64,000 nucleotides of DNA from NCBI RefSeq assembly GCF_019219075.1, contig NZ_JAHUWJ010000005.1:349064-413063 (forward strand), in the 5' to 3' direction. The position numbers and the translations under genes were made by a program. The stretch comes from Chitinophaga sp. sic0106 (GTDB lineage: Bacteria > Bacteroidota > Bacteroidia > Chitinophagales > Chitinophagaceae). Position 1 is the first letter of the stretch, and the number at the start of each line of letters is the position of its first letter. Of this stretch, positions 51,890 to 62,100 are shown piece after piece. The notes under the pieces were generated by a model. The model saw only the letters and a program-made list of their open reading frames with translations, was not told where the DNA came from and searched no databases.

Positions 51890-54800
51890 TTATCGCACCA
51901 GCTGTATCCAGCCTTTTAAGGATACTTTACCATTCGCAGGTGTGTTACAAATGAGCTCGTAGTAGTACGTGCCCTCATTGAGGCCTGATCCATCCCAGTT
52001 GTTGCGGTAGTCGTTGGAGCGGTACACGATGTTGCCCCAGCGGTTAAACACAATCAGCTGTGAGTTCGGATACCGGTCGATACCGAGGATCACAAAGCGG
52101 TCGTTGATACCGTCCCCGTTAGGTGTGAAGGCATTCGGAACAAAAATATCCGGTCCTTTGGCGTCAGAGTTGGAAGTGGCGGTGTTGTTATCCGGATCAG
52201 GATCGGCATTGCCGCCTGCTACGGTAGCGGTGTTATTCACTACGCCACCGCTGAGCAGCTTAGCCGTGAGCTTCAGTTTCACCGTTTGGCCTGGGGCCAG
52301 TGTATCCAGTTTCCAGCTCATGGTTTTGGAGATGGGATCGTATCCTTCCTTGCCATTGTCTGCGGAAGTCTGTATTTGCATGTCGCCAACGTTGTTCGCC
52401 AGGATGTCCGTTACGACTACGTTGCTGGCGCCTTTGCGGCTGTTATTAGTCACGGTGATTTCGAAGGTGACGTTTTTACCTACGGCAATTTCTGCGGGCG
52501 GTGTCACAATCACTTTCTTAATGGCCAGATCTACCAGGCGTTTCGTTACATCAATTGTCACCGTGGAAACGTTGGACGCAAAGCCCGACTGATCCTGGAT
52601 ATAATAGGTAAACTGATCAGTGCCTCCGAAGCCTGCTTCTGGTGTATAGGTCACGGTGCCGTCGCCATTATCCACGATGGTACCATGTTGTGGCTGATCT
52701 TTGATGAATACGGTATGGCCGGTATTGCCATAGGTATCATTTTTAATCACATCTATCGTTACGGGGTCCGGCTCTTCCGTGCTGGCAGCATCGTCTTTTG
52801 TGCTCAGTGGCACTGGTGTTGGTATGACGGTGCTGGAGTTGTTGGATAAGTCACGGTCCTTTTCATTACCGGTGATGGTAGCGGTGTTGGCATAGTCGCC
52901 GGTTTTATTCACGGTGGCGGTGATACGCAGTTCCACGGTAGCGCCGTTGGCGAGGTTACCGATGGTCCAGCTGCCATTGTTGAACCTGCCTGTTTTTGTG
53001 TCGGCTGATTTGAAGGTATAGCCGGCAGGGAGTATATCCGTTACCGTTACACCTGTTGCTTCGTTTGGCCCGTTGTTACCGGCGGTGATGGTAAAGGTTA
53101 CATCGGAGCCATGCGGCGGTCTGGTATTGGAGATAGTTTTTATCACCTGCAGGTCGGTTACAGTTGGTGTAACGGTGCTGGTGTTATCATCCGGCGTTTT
53201 ATCTTTTTCAGAGGCTTTGATCACGGCGCTATTGCTGTAATCGCCCGTTGCTGACAGGTTAGCGGTGATGTCGATGGTAGCGGTTTCACCGTTAGCCAGG
53301 TTACCGATGGTCCAGATACCGGTGCCGGCATTATAGTTGCCTTTGCTGGTATTGGCCTGATCGAAGTTGTATCCTGATGGTAGTATATCCGTTACTGTTA
53401 CATTGCTGGCATTGCCTGGCCCATCATTTTTAGCGGTGATGGTGAAGGTCACCTGGTTGCTGGTACCTGATTGCGGACGGATGTTTTTAACCACGCTGAT
53501 GTTGGCAACCGGAACCGGTATAGGCGTTACGCTGCTGTTGTTGTTAGCGTTGTTACGGTCGGCCTCCGTACCGCTGATGGTAGCGGTATTAGTATAAATA
53601 CCGCTGGCCAGTACTTGTGCTACCACCGTGAGGGTAGCGTTGCCGCCGCTGTTCAGTGTGCCGATGGACCATTGACCGTTGGCAAAGCTACCGGTAGCCG
53701 GTGTAGCGGTGAGCAGCGTATAGCCGTCAGGGATGGCATCCGTTACTACCACGTGGGTGGCTGTGCTTGGGCCATGGTTGCTGGCGGTAATGGTGAAAGT
53801 TACGTTTGTACCTACATCTGGTGTGTTGTTATCCGCGGATTTAGTGACTTCCAGGTCTGCTACAGCCACACGGGTAATGGTGACAGCACTTGTATTGTTC
53901 GTAGCTACGGGATCATGTTCCTTACCTGAAATGGCTGCACTGTTAAGGTAATTGCCTTCCGGATTCACAGTGGCGGTAATGGTCAGCATTTTGCTGCCGC
54001 CACTGTTCAGCGTGCCGATGGTCCAGATGCCGGTGGTGGCATCATAACCAGGGGTAGCGCTTACGAAGGTAAAGCCTGTAGGAAGCTGGTCAAGCACCTT
54101 TACTTGTGTAGCCGTGCTTGGGCCGTTGTTAGTGGCTTTGAGTGTAAACACTACTTGTGCGCCTGCATCGCTGGTGATTTTATCAGCGGTTTTTTCTATT
54201 GCCAGGTCGGTAATTGGGCGCACCACTGGTGGCGTAATACCTGCGGTATTATTGTTATTATCATTATCCTTTACGGGAGATGTGATCGTTGCGGTATTAT
54301 CATAATCACCGGTAGGGAGCACTGTAGCGGTAATGGCAAGCGTTGCACTTTGTCCGATCGTCATACTGCCGACGGTCCAGATACCGGTGGTAGCATCATA
54401 CGCACCTGTGGAAGCAGTAGCTGATTTGAACTGGTAACCGGATAACAGTTGATCCGTTACCGTTACCGCCGTGGCTGTGCCTGGTCCATCGTTTTTAGCG
54501 AGGATGGTGAAGGTAACGGTACTGCCGGCGTCTGGCTGGCTGTTATCGATAGTTTTGGTCACGCTCAGGTCGGCCACTGGTACAGGTACCGGGGTAACAC
54601 TGCTGCTATTGTTGGTCAACTGGTGATCGGTTTCCGTGCCGGTAATGGTGGCATCGTTTTGATAGTGGCCACTTGCCAGCACGCGGGCTTTGATGAGCAG
54701 GGTAGCGGTTGCATCTTTCCCGAGATCGCCTATCGTCCATTTGTCGGCCACATAGGTGCCTGCTGAAGGCGTGCCTTCGATGAAAGTATAACCATCCGGC

Positions 54801-57800
54801 AGTGCATCGGTCACTATCACGCCGGTAGCCTTGCTGATGCCGTGATTGATGGCTGTAATGGTGAAGGTTACTACGCTGCCTGCATCCGGTGTATTGCTGC
54901 TGGCGGTTTTAATTACCTCCAGGTCGGTAACAGGTATGCGGGTAACGGTAACGCTACTGCTGTTATTGGTAGCTACCGGATCATGTTCGTTGCCGGTGAT
55001 GGCAGCCGTGTTTTCGTATATGCCTTCCGGTTGTACCATTGCGGTGATCGTCAGTGTTTGACTGGCGCCGCTGTTCAGCGTGCCGATGGTCCAGGTGCCG
55101 GCATTATAACCACTGCCGGCGCTTATAAGACTGTAGCCGGTTGGCAGCACATCCTGTACCACTACGCCTGTGGCGGTGCTTGGGCCGTTGTTGGTGGCCT
55201 TCAGGGTAAATACCACATTGGTGCCAGCATCTGCAGTGCTTCTATCTACCTGCTTAATAATGGCCAGATCGGTGATCGGGCGCACTACCGGCGGGGTAAT
55301 GGTGGAGGTATTATTGGTGTTATCGTTGTCTTTTACCGGAGAGGTGATCGTTGCGGTATTGCTGTAATCGCCGGTGGGCAGTACGTTTGCGGTAATGGTG
55401 AGCGTGGCGGTTTGCAGCAGCGCCATGTTACCAATCGACCACACCCCTGTGCCAGGGTTGTAAGTACCCACGGAAGGCATCGCTGAAACAAAGGTATAAC
55501 CTGATTGCAGTATATCCGTTACCGTTACATTGGTAGCGGTGTTAGGTCCGTTATTGGTGGCAGTGATGGTGAAGGTTACACTGTTGCCTGCATCCGGGTG
55601 GGCGTTGCTGATAGATTTTGTAACACTTACATCCGCTACTGGTACCGGTATTGGTGTAACGCTGCTGGTATTATTACCAGGTACGTGGTCCAGCTCTGTG
55701 CCGGTGATGCTGGCATCGTTTTGATAAATACCGCTGGCAAGTACCCGGGCTTTTATTGTCAGGGTGACCATTGCATCTTTCTCCATATCTCCAATCGTCC
55801 AGGTTCCTGTAGTGTAAGTGCCGGAGGAAGGAGTGCTTTCTACTAAGGTATAGCCGGTTGGCAGGGCATCTGTCACTACCACGTTGGTAGCTTTGCTGAT
55901 GCCGTGATTGATAGCTTTAATAGTAAAAGTGACAATACTGCCTACGTCAGGAGTTGTGTTATCCACTGATTTAAGCACTTCAAGATCAGCAACGGGTACA
56001 CGATTAATAGTAACGCTGCTGGTGTTGTTGGCAGGCAGCAGATCCGTCTGATCGCCGGTGATAGTGGCGGTGTTTACATAATTCCCTGTTGGATTCACCA
56101 CGGCGGTGATGTCCAGCGTTTTCACCTCACCACTATCCAGGTTACCAATCGTCCATCGCCCGTTGCCGGAGGTATAGCTGGTGCCTGCCGCTGGTGCGGA
56201 ACTGATCAGGGCGAAGCCATCAGGGAGGAGGTCGGTGGCAGTTACGCCTGTGGCCGGGCTCGCACCATTGTTTTTCGCTGTGAGAGTAAACACCACGTTG
56301 GTGCCTGCATCCACAGTGAGTTTGTTTGCTGTTTTTACAATTTGCAGATCGGTGACAGGCCGTACAATTGGTATTACCGTAGCACTGTTATTACCCGGTA
56401 CCTTGTCCCTGGTGCTAGTATTGATAGTTGCAGTGTTACTGTAGTTGCCTTTCCCCAGCACCTTTGCTATAATGGTGAGGGTTTCGGTTTGAGCCGCATT
56501 CATATCTCCCAAACTCCACACACCATTGGTGTAAGTACCAACAGTAGCGGAAGCGGTTACCAGGGAGTAGCCGGAAGCCAGTATATCGGTAACGGTTACA
56601 CTTTGCGCTACGCTTGGACCACTGTTGGTGGCAGTAATCGTAAACGTTACGGTATTACCTGCATCGGGATTTATATTATCGATGGTTTTCGTCACAACCA
56701 CATCCGCAAGTGGAATAGGGGTGGTAGCCCTGGAAGCATCGTTGTTGGCGGGTACCGGATCAGTTTCAGCACCTTTCAGATTGGCCATGTTCAGGTAATC
56801 ACCGGTCGGATTCACCCGGGCGGTGATGGTCAGCGTATTGGTCTGGTTGGTGGCCAGGTTGCCTATATTCCATTTACCATTCGTGAGCGGCGTATTGGAG
56901 GATACAAAAGTATAGCCGGAAGGGAGGATGTCTGTCAGCACCACGCTGGTACCCAGACTAGGACCTCTGTTCACAGCAGTGAGCGTAAAGGTTACATTGG
57001 TACCTACTTCAGGCGTGCTGTTATCCACCCCTTTAAATAGTTGTAAGTCCGCCACCTGCGTAATGTTCGGCGTTTTGGTAGCAACGTTGTTTGCCAGGGT
57101 AGTTTCCACTTCAGTACCGCTTACTGTAGCGGTGATGCTATAGTTCGCCGCATTCGGTAAAAGTTTACCTACAAGTACTACGCTGGAAGTCTTGTTGGTA
57201 CCGGTGGCTGGCAGATTGCCGATGGTAAGCTCACCGGTGGCCTGGTCATAGGTGGCCCTGGTAGGCGTTGCAGATACAAATGTGTAACCTGCCGGCAGTT
57301 TGATGCCGGTGATTTTTACATTGGTCGCATCACTCGGGCCATTGTTTGTAGCGGTAATGGTGAACGTATAGTTATTACCCACGGTGCCGGTATTGGCCCC
57401 TGCAATGGTTACGGCAAGGTCGGTACGCGGTGTTACTACCGGTGGTACGATACTGGCTTTATTATTATTCAGGTTAATGTCGTTGTCGGTGGTGTAGGCC
57501 GCTGCCGCGTTATTGTAATCACCTTTCGGTTGCACAATGGCTACAATCGTAAGCGTAGCGGACGCGCCTTTATTCAGCTGGCTGAATTTCCAGGCATTAT
57601 TGACAAAGGTGCCTGCAGTAGCGCTGGCTGATTTAAGCTGGTAGCCAGTTTGCAGCTGATCCACCAGGTTGATATCATAACAGTTGTTGACGCCTATGTT
57701 ACGAACCGTAATGGTGAAAGTCACTTCATCCAGTGGATAGAGTGTAGCCGGTGCCGTTATAGTCTTCGTTACTTCCAGGTCCACATATTGTTTTGGTACC

Positions 57801-59167
57801 ACAGTAGCAGTAGAGGTGTTATTAGCTGGTTTGGAATCGTGTTCCGCAGCACTGATAACAGCGGTGTTGGCAAACCTGGTACGGTCAATGTCTTCAGTTA
57901 CCTTAGCGGTTATTACCTGGGAGATGTCTGCTGCACCGGCTGCCATGGCGCCGATAGGCCAGGTGAGCAGGCGGGTGGTTGGGTTATACATCATGCCTGG
58001 CGCCATTGAGCTTTCTATCAGTTGAATACCTGCAGGCAGCTGATCCGTGATCACCACATTGGTGGCGTTGCTTGGGCCGTTATTGCGCGCGGTAAGTGTG
58101 TACGATACATTGCTGTTAACGTTTACGGAGTCGGCACTGGCTGTTTTGATCACTTGTAAGTCCGCCGATGGTTTAGGCGAAAGATTTACAGTGGCCGTGT
58201 TATTTGTTAAATCGATATCCTCCGGATGATTGTTGCCGGCGGTATTGGTGTAGGTGCCTGCAGCGTTTACCATGGCGGTCAGCGTAAGGGTTTTGCTTTC
58301 CCCATTTTTGAGAATACCAATGTTCCAGGTGTTGGTGCCGGAATTATAGCTGGTGCCATTGGATGCGGCATTATCGGAAACATAGGTAAACCCGTTGCCC
58401 ATTGTTTCAGCGACGGTCACTCCTGCGGCATCGCCGCCAAGGTTAGTTACTTTTATAGAGAAGTTGATGTTGTCGCCTACATATGGTTCCAGTGTAGGCG
58501 TGGTTTTCAGCACTTCAATGTCAGGTGGTGTCAGGGTTACCGGCGTAACGGATTTATCATCAAAAGCGGTCCCGTTGTTATTGGCGTCGGGCACTGTCCC
58601 GTTCACCGAGGCGTCATTCACCGCAGAAGTGCCCGCCAAGGCGGATACCTCTGGCTGAATGTTGAAAGTACCGTATTGACCGGCGTTCTTCAGGTTCAGT
58701 ACGATGGTAACGGTAGCGGTTGCGCCGGCGGCGAGCGTGGCGCTGTTGGCCGTCAGCTGGGGCTGGCTTGCGTTACCGGCAAATCCGCTGTTGGCAGCAA
58801 TGCCTTGCCCGGTAATGGAGGTGATGGTATAGGTCATAGGCAGGGGGAAGGTAGCCGCAAAGGAACTGTTGACATGCACCTGTGTAAGATCCAGCCCGCC
58901 CAGATTTTTTAGTGTATACGTGTACGTTATATTGTAACTGCCGTCCGTCTGGATGTCCGCCTTGGAGGCCGATGTAGCCAGTCCGATAGCCGGAAACTGA
59001 AAAGTAGTAAAGGAAATATCGCTCACCGTGCTGCCTTGCAGGGAAGGAGCACCGCTTACGCCGGTAGTGTTTTTATAAGTGGCCGACTGCGCAGCGGCAC
59101 CGATGTAAAGTACCATCAGCAGTGCAGTCAAGCAATATTTTATAGCAAGGATTGTTCTCTTCGTCAT
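51890..59167 (-). CDS. Giant DUF11-repeat surface protein with T9SS type B sorting domain
   Basis: The ATG at 59167 (MTKRTILAIKYCLTALLMVLYIGAAAQ) gives 2425 residues with a signal peptide; a GTG six codons earlier is less likely. After an N-terminal beta domain of about 190 residues come some seventeen DUF11-type modules of about 118 residues, each starting like ADLxVxKTxDNxTPDAG and containing FTITATNNGPSxATxVxVTDxLPxGY. Between the last two lies a cadherin/Big-like domain (VTYTPEAGFGGTDQFTYY). The C-terminus is a gliding-motility-type CHU_C domain (IFVPNAFTPNGDGINDRFV, NRWGNIVYRS, GTYYYELIC) that directs export by the T9SS. It is likely a long filamentous adhesin. The PorP/SprF-like gene follows directly. 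Confidence 0.9.
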   Translation of the reverse strand: MTKRTILAIKYCLTALLMVLYIGAAAQSATYKNTTGVSGAPSLQGSTVSDISFTTFQFPAIGLATSASKADIQTDGSYNITYTYTLKNLGGLDLTQVHVNSSFAATFPLPMTYTITSITGQGIAANSGFAGNASQPQLTANSATLAAGATATVTIVLNLKNAGQYGTFNIQPEVSALAGTSAVNDASVNGTVPDANNNGTAFDDKSVTPVTLTPPDIEVLKTTPTLEPYVGDNINFSIKVTNLGGDAAGVTVAETMGNGFTYVSDNAASNGTSYNSGTNTWNIGILKNGESKTLTLTAMVNAAGTYTNTAGNNHPEDIDLTNNTATVNLSPKPSADLQVIKTASADSVNVNSNVSYTLTARNNGPSNATNVVITDQLPAGIQLIESSMAPGMMYNPTTRLLTWPIGAMAAGAADISQVITAKVTEDIDRTRFANTAVISAAEHDSKPANNTSTATVVPKQYVDLEVTKTITAPATLYPLDEVTFTITVRNIGVNNCYDINLVDQLQTGYQLKSASATAGTFVNNAWKFSQLNKGASATLTIVAIVQPKGDYNNAAAAYTTDNDINLNNNKASIVPPVVTPRTDLAVTIAGANTGTVGNNYTFTITATNNGPSDATNVKITGIKLPAGYTFVSATPTRATYDQATGELTIGNLPATGTNKTSSVVLVGKLLPNAANYSITATVSGTEVETTLANNVATKTPNITQVADLQLFKGVDNSTPEVGTNVTFTLTAVNRGPSLGTSVVLTDILPSGYTFVSSNTPLTNGKWNIGNLATNQTNTLTITARVNPTGDYLNMANLKGAETDPVPANNDASRATTPIPLADVVVTKTIDNINPDAGNTVTFTITATNSGPSVAQSVTVTDILASGYSLVTASATVGTYTNGVWSLGDMNAAQTETLTIIAKVLGKGNYSNTATINTSTRDKVPGNNSATVIPIVRPVTDLQIVKTANKLTVDAGTNVVFTLTAKNNGASPATGVTATDLLPDGFALISSAPAAGTSYTSGNGRWTIGNLDSGEVKTLDITAVVNPTGNYVNTATITGDQTDLLPANNTSSVTINRVPVADLEVLKSVDNTTPDVGSIVTFTIKAINHGISKATNVVVTDALPTGYTLVESTPSSGTYTTGTWTIGDMEKDAMVTLTIKARVLASGIYQNDASITGTELDHVPGNNTSSVTPIPVPVADVSVTKSISNAHPDAGNSVTFTITATNNGPNTATNVTVTDILQSGYTFVSAMPSVGTYNPGTGVWSIGNMALLQTATLTITANVLPTGDYSNTATITSPVKDNDNTNNTSTITPPVVRPITDLAIIKQVDRSTADAGTNVVFTLKATNNGPSTATGVVVQDVLPTGYSLISAGSGYNAGTWTIGTLNSGASQTLTITAMVQPEGIYENTAAITGNEHDPVATNNSSSVTVTRIPVTDLEVIKTASSNTPDAGSVVTFTITAINHGISKATGVIVTDALPDGYTFIEGTPSAGTYVADKWTIGDLGKDATATLLIKARVLASGHYQNDATITGTETDHQLTNNSSSVTPVPVPVADLSVTKTIDNSQPDAGSTVTFTILAKNDGPGTATAVTVTDQLLSGYQFKSATASTGAYDATTGIWTVGSMTIGQSATLAITATVLPTGDYDNTATITSPVKDNDNNNNTAGITPPVVRPITDLAIEKTADKITSDAGAQVVFTLKATNNGPSTATQVKVLDQLPTGFTFVSATPGYDATTGIWTIGTLNSGGSKMLTITATVNPEGNYLNSAAISGKEHDPVATNNTSAVTITRVAVADLEVTKSADNNTPDVGTNVTFTITASNHGPSTATHVVVTDAIPDGYTLLTATPATGSFANGQWSIGTLNSGGNATLTVVAQVLASGIYTNTATISGTEADRNNANNNSSVTPIPVPVANISVVKNIRPQSGTSNQVTFTITAKNDGPGNASNVTVTDILPSGYNFDQANTSKGNYNAGTGIWTIGNLANGETATIDITANLSATGDYSNSAVIKASEKDKTPDDNTSTVTPTVTDLQVIKTISNTRPPHGSDVTFTITAGNNGPNEATGVTVTDILPAGYTFKSADTKTGRFNNGSWTIGNLANGATVELRITATVNKTGDYANTATITGNEKDRDLSNNSSTVIPTPVPLSTKDDAASTEEPDPVTIDVIKNDTYGNTGHTVFIKDQPQHGTIVDNGDGTVTYTPEAGFGGTDQFTYYIQDQSGFASNVSTVTIDVTKRLVDLAIKKVIVTPPAEIAVGKNVTFEITVTNNSRKGASNVVVTDILANNVGDMQIQTSADNGKEGYDPISKTMSWKLDTLAPGQTVKLKLTAKLLSGGVVNNTATVAGGNADPDPDNNTATSNSDAKGPDIFVPNAFTPNGDGINDRFVILGIDRYPNSQLIVFNRWGNIVYRSNDYRNNWDGSGLNEGTYYYELICNTPANGKVSLKGWIQLVR
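53480..56720. repeat. Three-module super-repeat (about 1.07 kb) within the DUF11 protein gene
   Basis: DUF11 modules follow an A-B-C order. A modules begin VADxSVTKxI, B modules begin ITDLAIxKxxD with DAGTNVVFTLKATNNG, and C modules begin VADLEVxKSxDN with TFTIxAINHG. A modules start near 56,715, 55,640, 54,570 and 53,500, a period of about 1.07 kb. Ends are approximate. Confidence 0.7.
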
Positions 59168-59184
59168 AAGATAATCGTTGTGCA

Positions 59185-62100
59185 CTAGAAGAATTTAACT
59201 TTAATGGTAATGGTGATCGTTGCTTCAGCGCCGGCATCCAGTGATGCTGCATTTGCCTGTAACAGGTTGATGTCGGTGTTGCCGTTGAAGGAACCGTTAT
59301 AGCCGGAAATACCAGTGATGGTATGACTTTCTACCGTATAGGTGGCTGTAGGCGGCAGGCCTGCCGGGATATAATCGGTGAGTTGCACGTTGTTGATCCT
59401 TACCGTAGTGCCGGGATTTTTCAGCTTAAAGGTGAAGGTGACATTGTAGGAGCCATCGGTGTTCAACACTGGTGTGCTGGCCGTTTTCACTACTTTGATA
59501 CCACAATCGTCCACGGTGATGTTTACATTATCTGTTGACACAGGGCATACGCCGTTGGTAACCGTCCATTGCAGTTGATAAAAACCTGCCTGGAGGCCGG
59601 AGATGCTGGCAACAGGGTCGGCGTCATTGCTGAACGCAGGTTTGGAGCCTGCGGGCTGACTCAGGATACTCCATTTACCCGTACCTACTGCTGGCGTGTT
59701 GGCAGCCAGTGTGAGCGGGGAATAGAGGCAGAGGCCCTGATCTGTACCAGCATTGGCAGCAGTAGGACGCGCATGTACGGTAACCGGCAAATCGCTTACA
59801 CTGGTGCAGCTGCCTGATTCAATGGTCCAGCGCATCAGGTAGTCGCCTGGTCCAACATTGGACACTGTAGTAGCAGGGTTGCCGGCCGTGAAGGTGACCG
59901 GCGCGGCGCTACCATCTCCCTTTGTTATTATCCATTTACCCAGTTCAGCACCTTGCGGGGCATTGGCATTTAAGCTGATGGTAGTGGTGCTGCCGCTTAA
60001 AATACACTGCTGGCCGTTTACTACATTGCCAACATTGGCTACCGCCGGATTAGGCGGGGTAGAGGTTACATTAACATTTACCACAGCGGTGTTAGACGGG
60101 CAAATACCGTTGCTCACCGTCCATCGGAAAGCGTACTGGCCTACTTTGGTGCCCAGTACTTTGGTGGAAGGAGCGTTGATGCCTTCGATCACGGCAGTGT
60201 TGCCGGCCGGTGCAGATTCAAAACTCCAGGTGCCGATGCCTACCGCAGGCGCAGTGGCATTCAGCAGAATATTATCTATGCAGGCATTGGTTTGATCTGC
60301 GCCGGGCAGTGCCGGTGAAGGCAAGGCCGACACAATAATGCGCATCACATCTGTATTGCTGCTGCAATTTCCTTTTGATACCGTCCACGCATATACGTAG
60401 ATGCCAGGGTGCAGATTTTTCACGACGGCGTTAATGCTGCCGGCATTAATAATTTGCGGGTCAGGTGTGTTTTCCGGCTTGCTGGCCAGTGTCCACATGC
60501 CGGTACCATTGGTAGGCGTGGTAGCTGCAAGTGTAGCATCCGTGGTGCTGGCGCCAGCCGGTAAGCAGAATGTCTGATCTGGTCCTGCGTTTGCGGCAGA
60601 AGGCAGGTCGCTGATGTTTATAGTAGCGGTGGCACTGGAAGCATCACAGCCCTGCACGGCAGCAATAGTATAGGTAAACTGATACTGGTTGCCCGGAATC
60701 AGGTTTGAGATTACGGCGGAGTTGGAGGCATTGGCTGCAATGGTAGCACCGGCAGGACCGGCAGTTTGTTTCCATGAACCAATGGAGCCTTCGTTGCCAC
60801 TGACTACGGCAGAAGTTACGTTACAGATCTGTTGTACAGCAGGTGTCACTTTTGCATTTTCTCTGACGGTGAGCACTACTTCATCAGAACTCACCGGGCA
60901 GTCGGGGCCGCTGTTGGCGGTCCATTTCAACTTATATACGCCTGTTTTCAGGTTGGAGATAGTAGTTGTAGGATTACCCGCGTCCGCGAAAGTAGGGTTG
61001 GACGGGCCGCTCACCACGCTCCAGGTGCCGATACCGTTGGTGATGGTATTACCTTCCAGCACGGCGGTGGTAGCACCACAGATTGTTTTGTTGGTACCTG
61101 CTTCGGCGGGAGTAGGCGGAGTGGTAATATTAAATGTAACATCGCTGAAGTTGGCAGGGCATGCGCCATTGCTGATGGTCCACCGGAAAATGTAGCGGCC
61201 ATCGGTCAGGTTGTTTACAGCTGTGGTATTAGACGCCGGATCAGCGATCACAATGCCGCCTGGGCCTTCTAATTGACTCCAGCGGCCGGTTCCAACACTT
61301 GGCGTGTTGCCGTTGAGGTGAATCGTTTGTGCACCGCAAAGGTTTTGATTACTGCCGGCGGTGGCGGTGGTAGCGGTGTTGACGATACTTACCAGCACGG
61401 TGTCTTTGGTGTCAGGGCATCCGTTTCTGCTCAGTTTCCATTCAAGCTGGTAATGTCCGTTAGTGGCACCGGTAACGCCTGTATTATTTTGTGCGTCATT
61501 AGTAAATTGAATCGTGCTGCCGTTAGCCACGCTCCATTTGCCCGTTTCACCATCCGTAGCGGCATTGCCAGCGAGGGTGAGGGTGGTGGCGCCTGCCGCT
61601 AAGCAGATATCCGGACCCGCGTTGGCCTGCTTAGGTCCTGCGGTGGTGGATGGGCGGATAGTTACCTGATCGGAGGCGGTACCGCAACCGTTGGTGATGG
61701 TCCAGGTAAAGGTGTAATCTTTTTCAGGCGTAAGGCCGTTTACAATGGCTTCCGGATCGGTAGGATCGGAGAAGGTCACCTGATCTGCCGGACTAACGGA
61801 CCACCTGCCGGTTTCGTTTAACACGGGTTTATTACCTGTTAATTTATACGGTGTATTACTACAGATCACCGCATCGGAGCCGGCAGCGGCTGCGGTGGGC
61901 GTTCTGCTGGCTACTACTACCTGTACGTCTGCCTGTTGATTAGGGCAGCCTACGCCGCCGCTGATAATCCAGCGGAAAGTATAGGTGCCGTTTTCCAGTT
62001 TATCGATGAGAGTGGTCGGATCTTTTTTATTGTCGATGTTGGCGATGGCAGGGCCACTCACTTGCGACCAGCTGCCAGTGCCCACGGCTGGTATGTTTCC

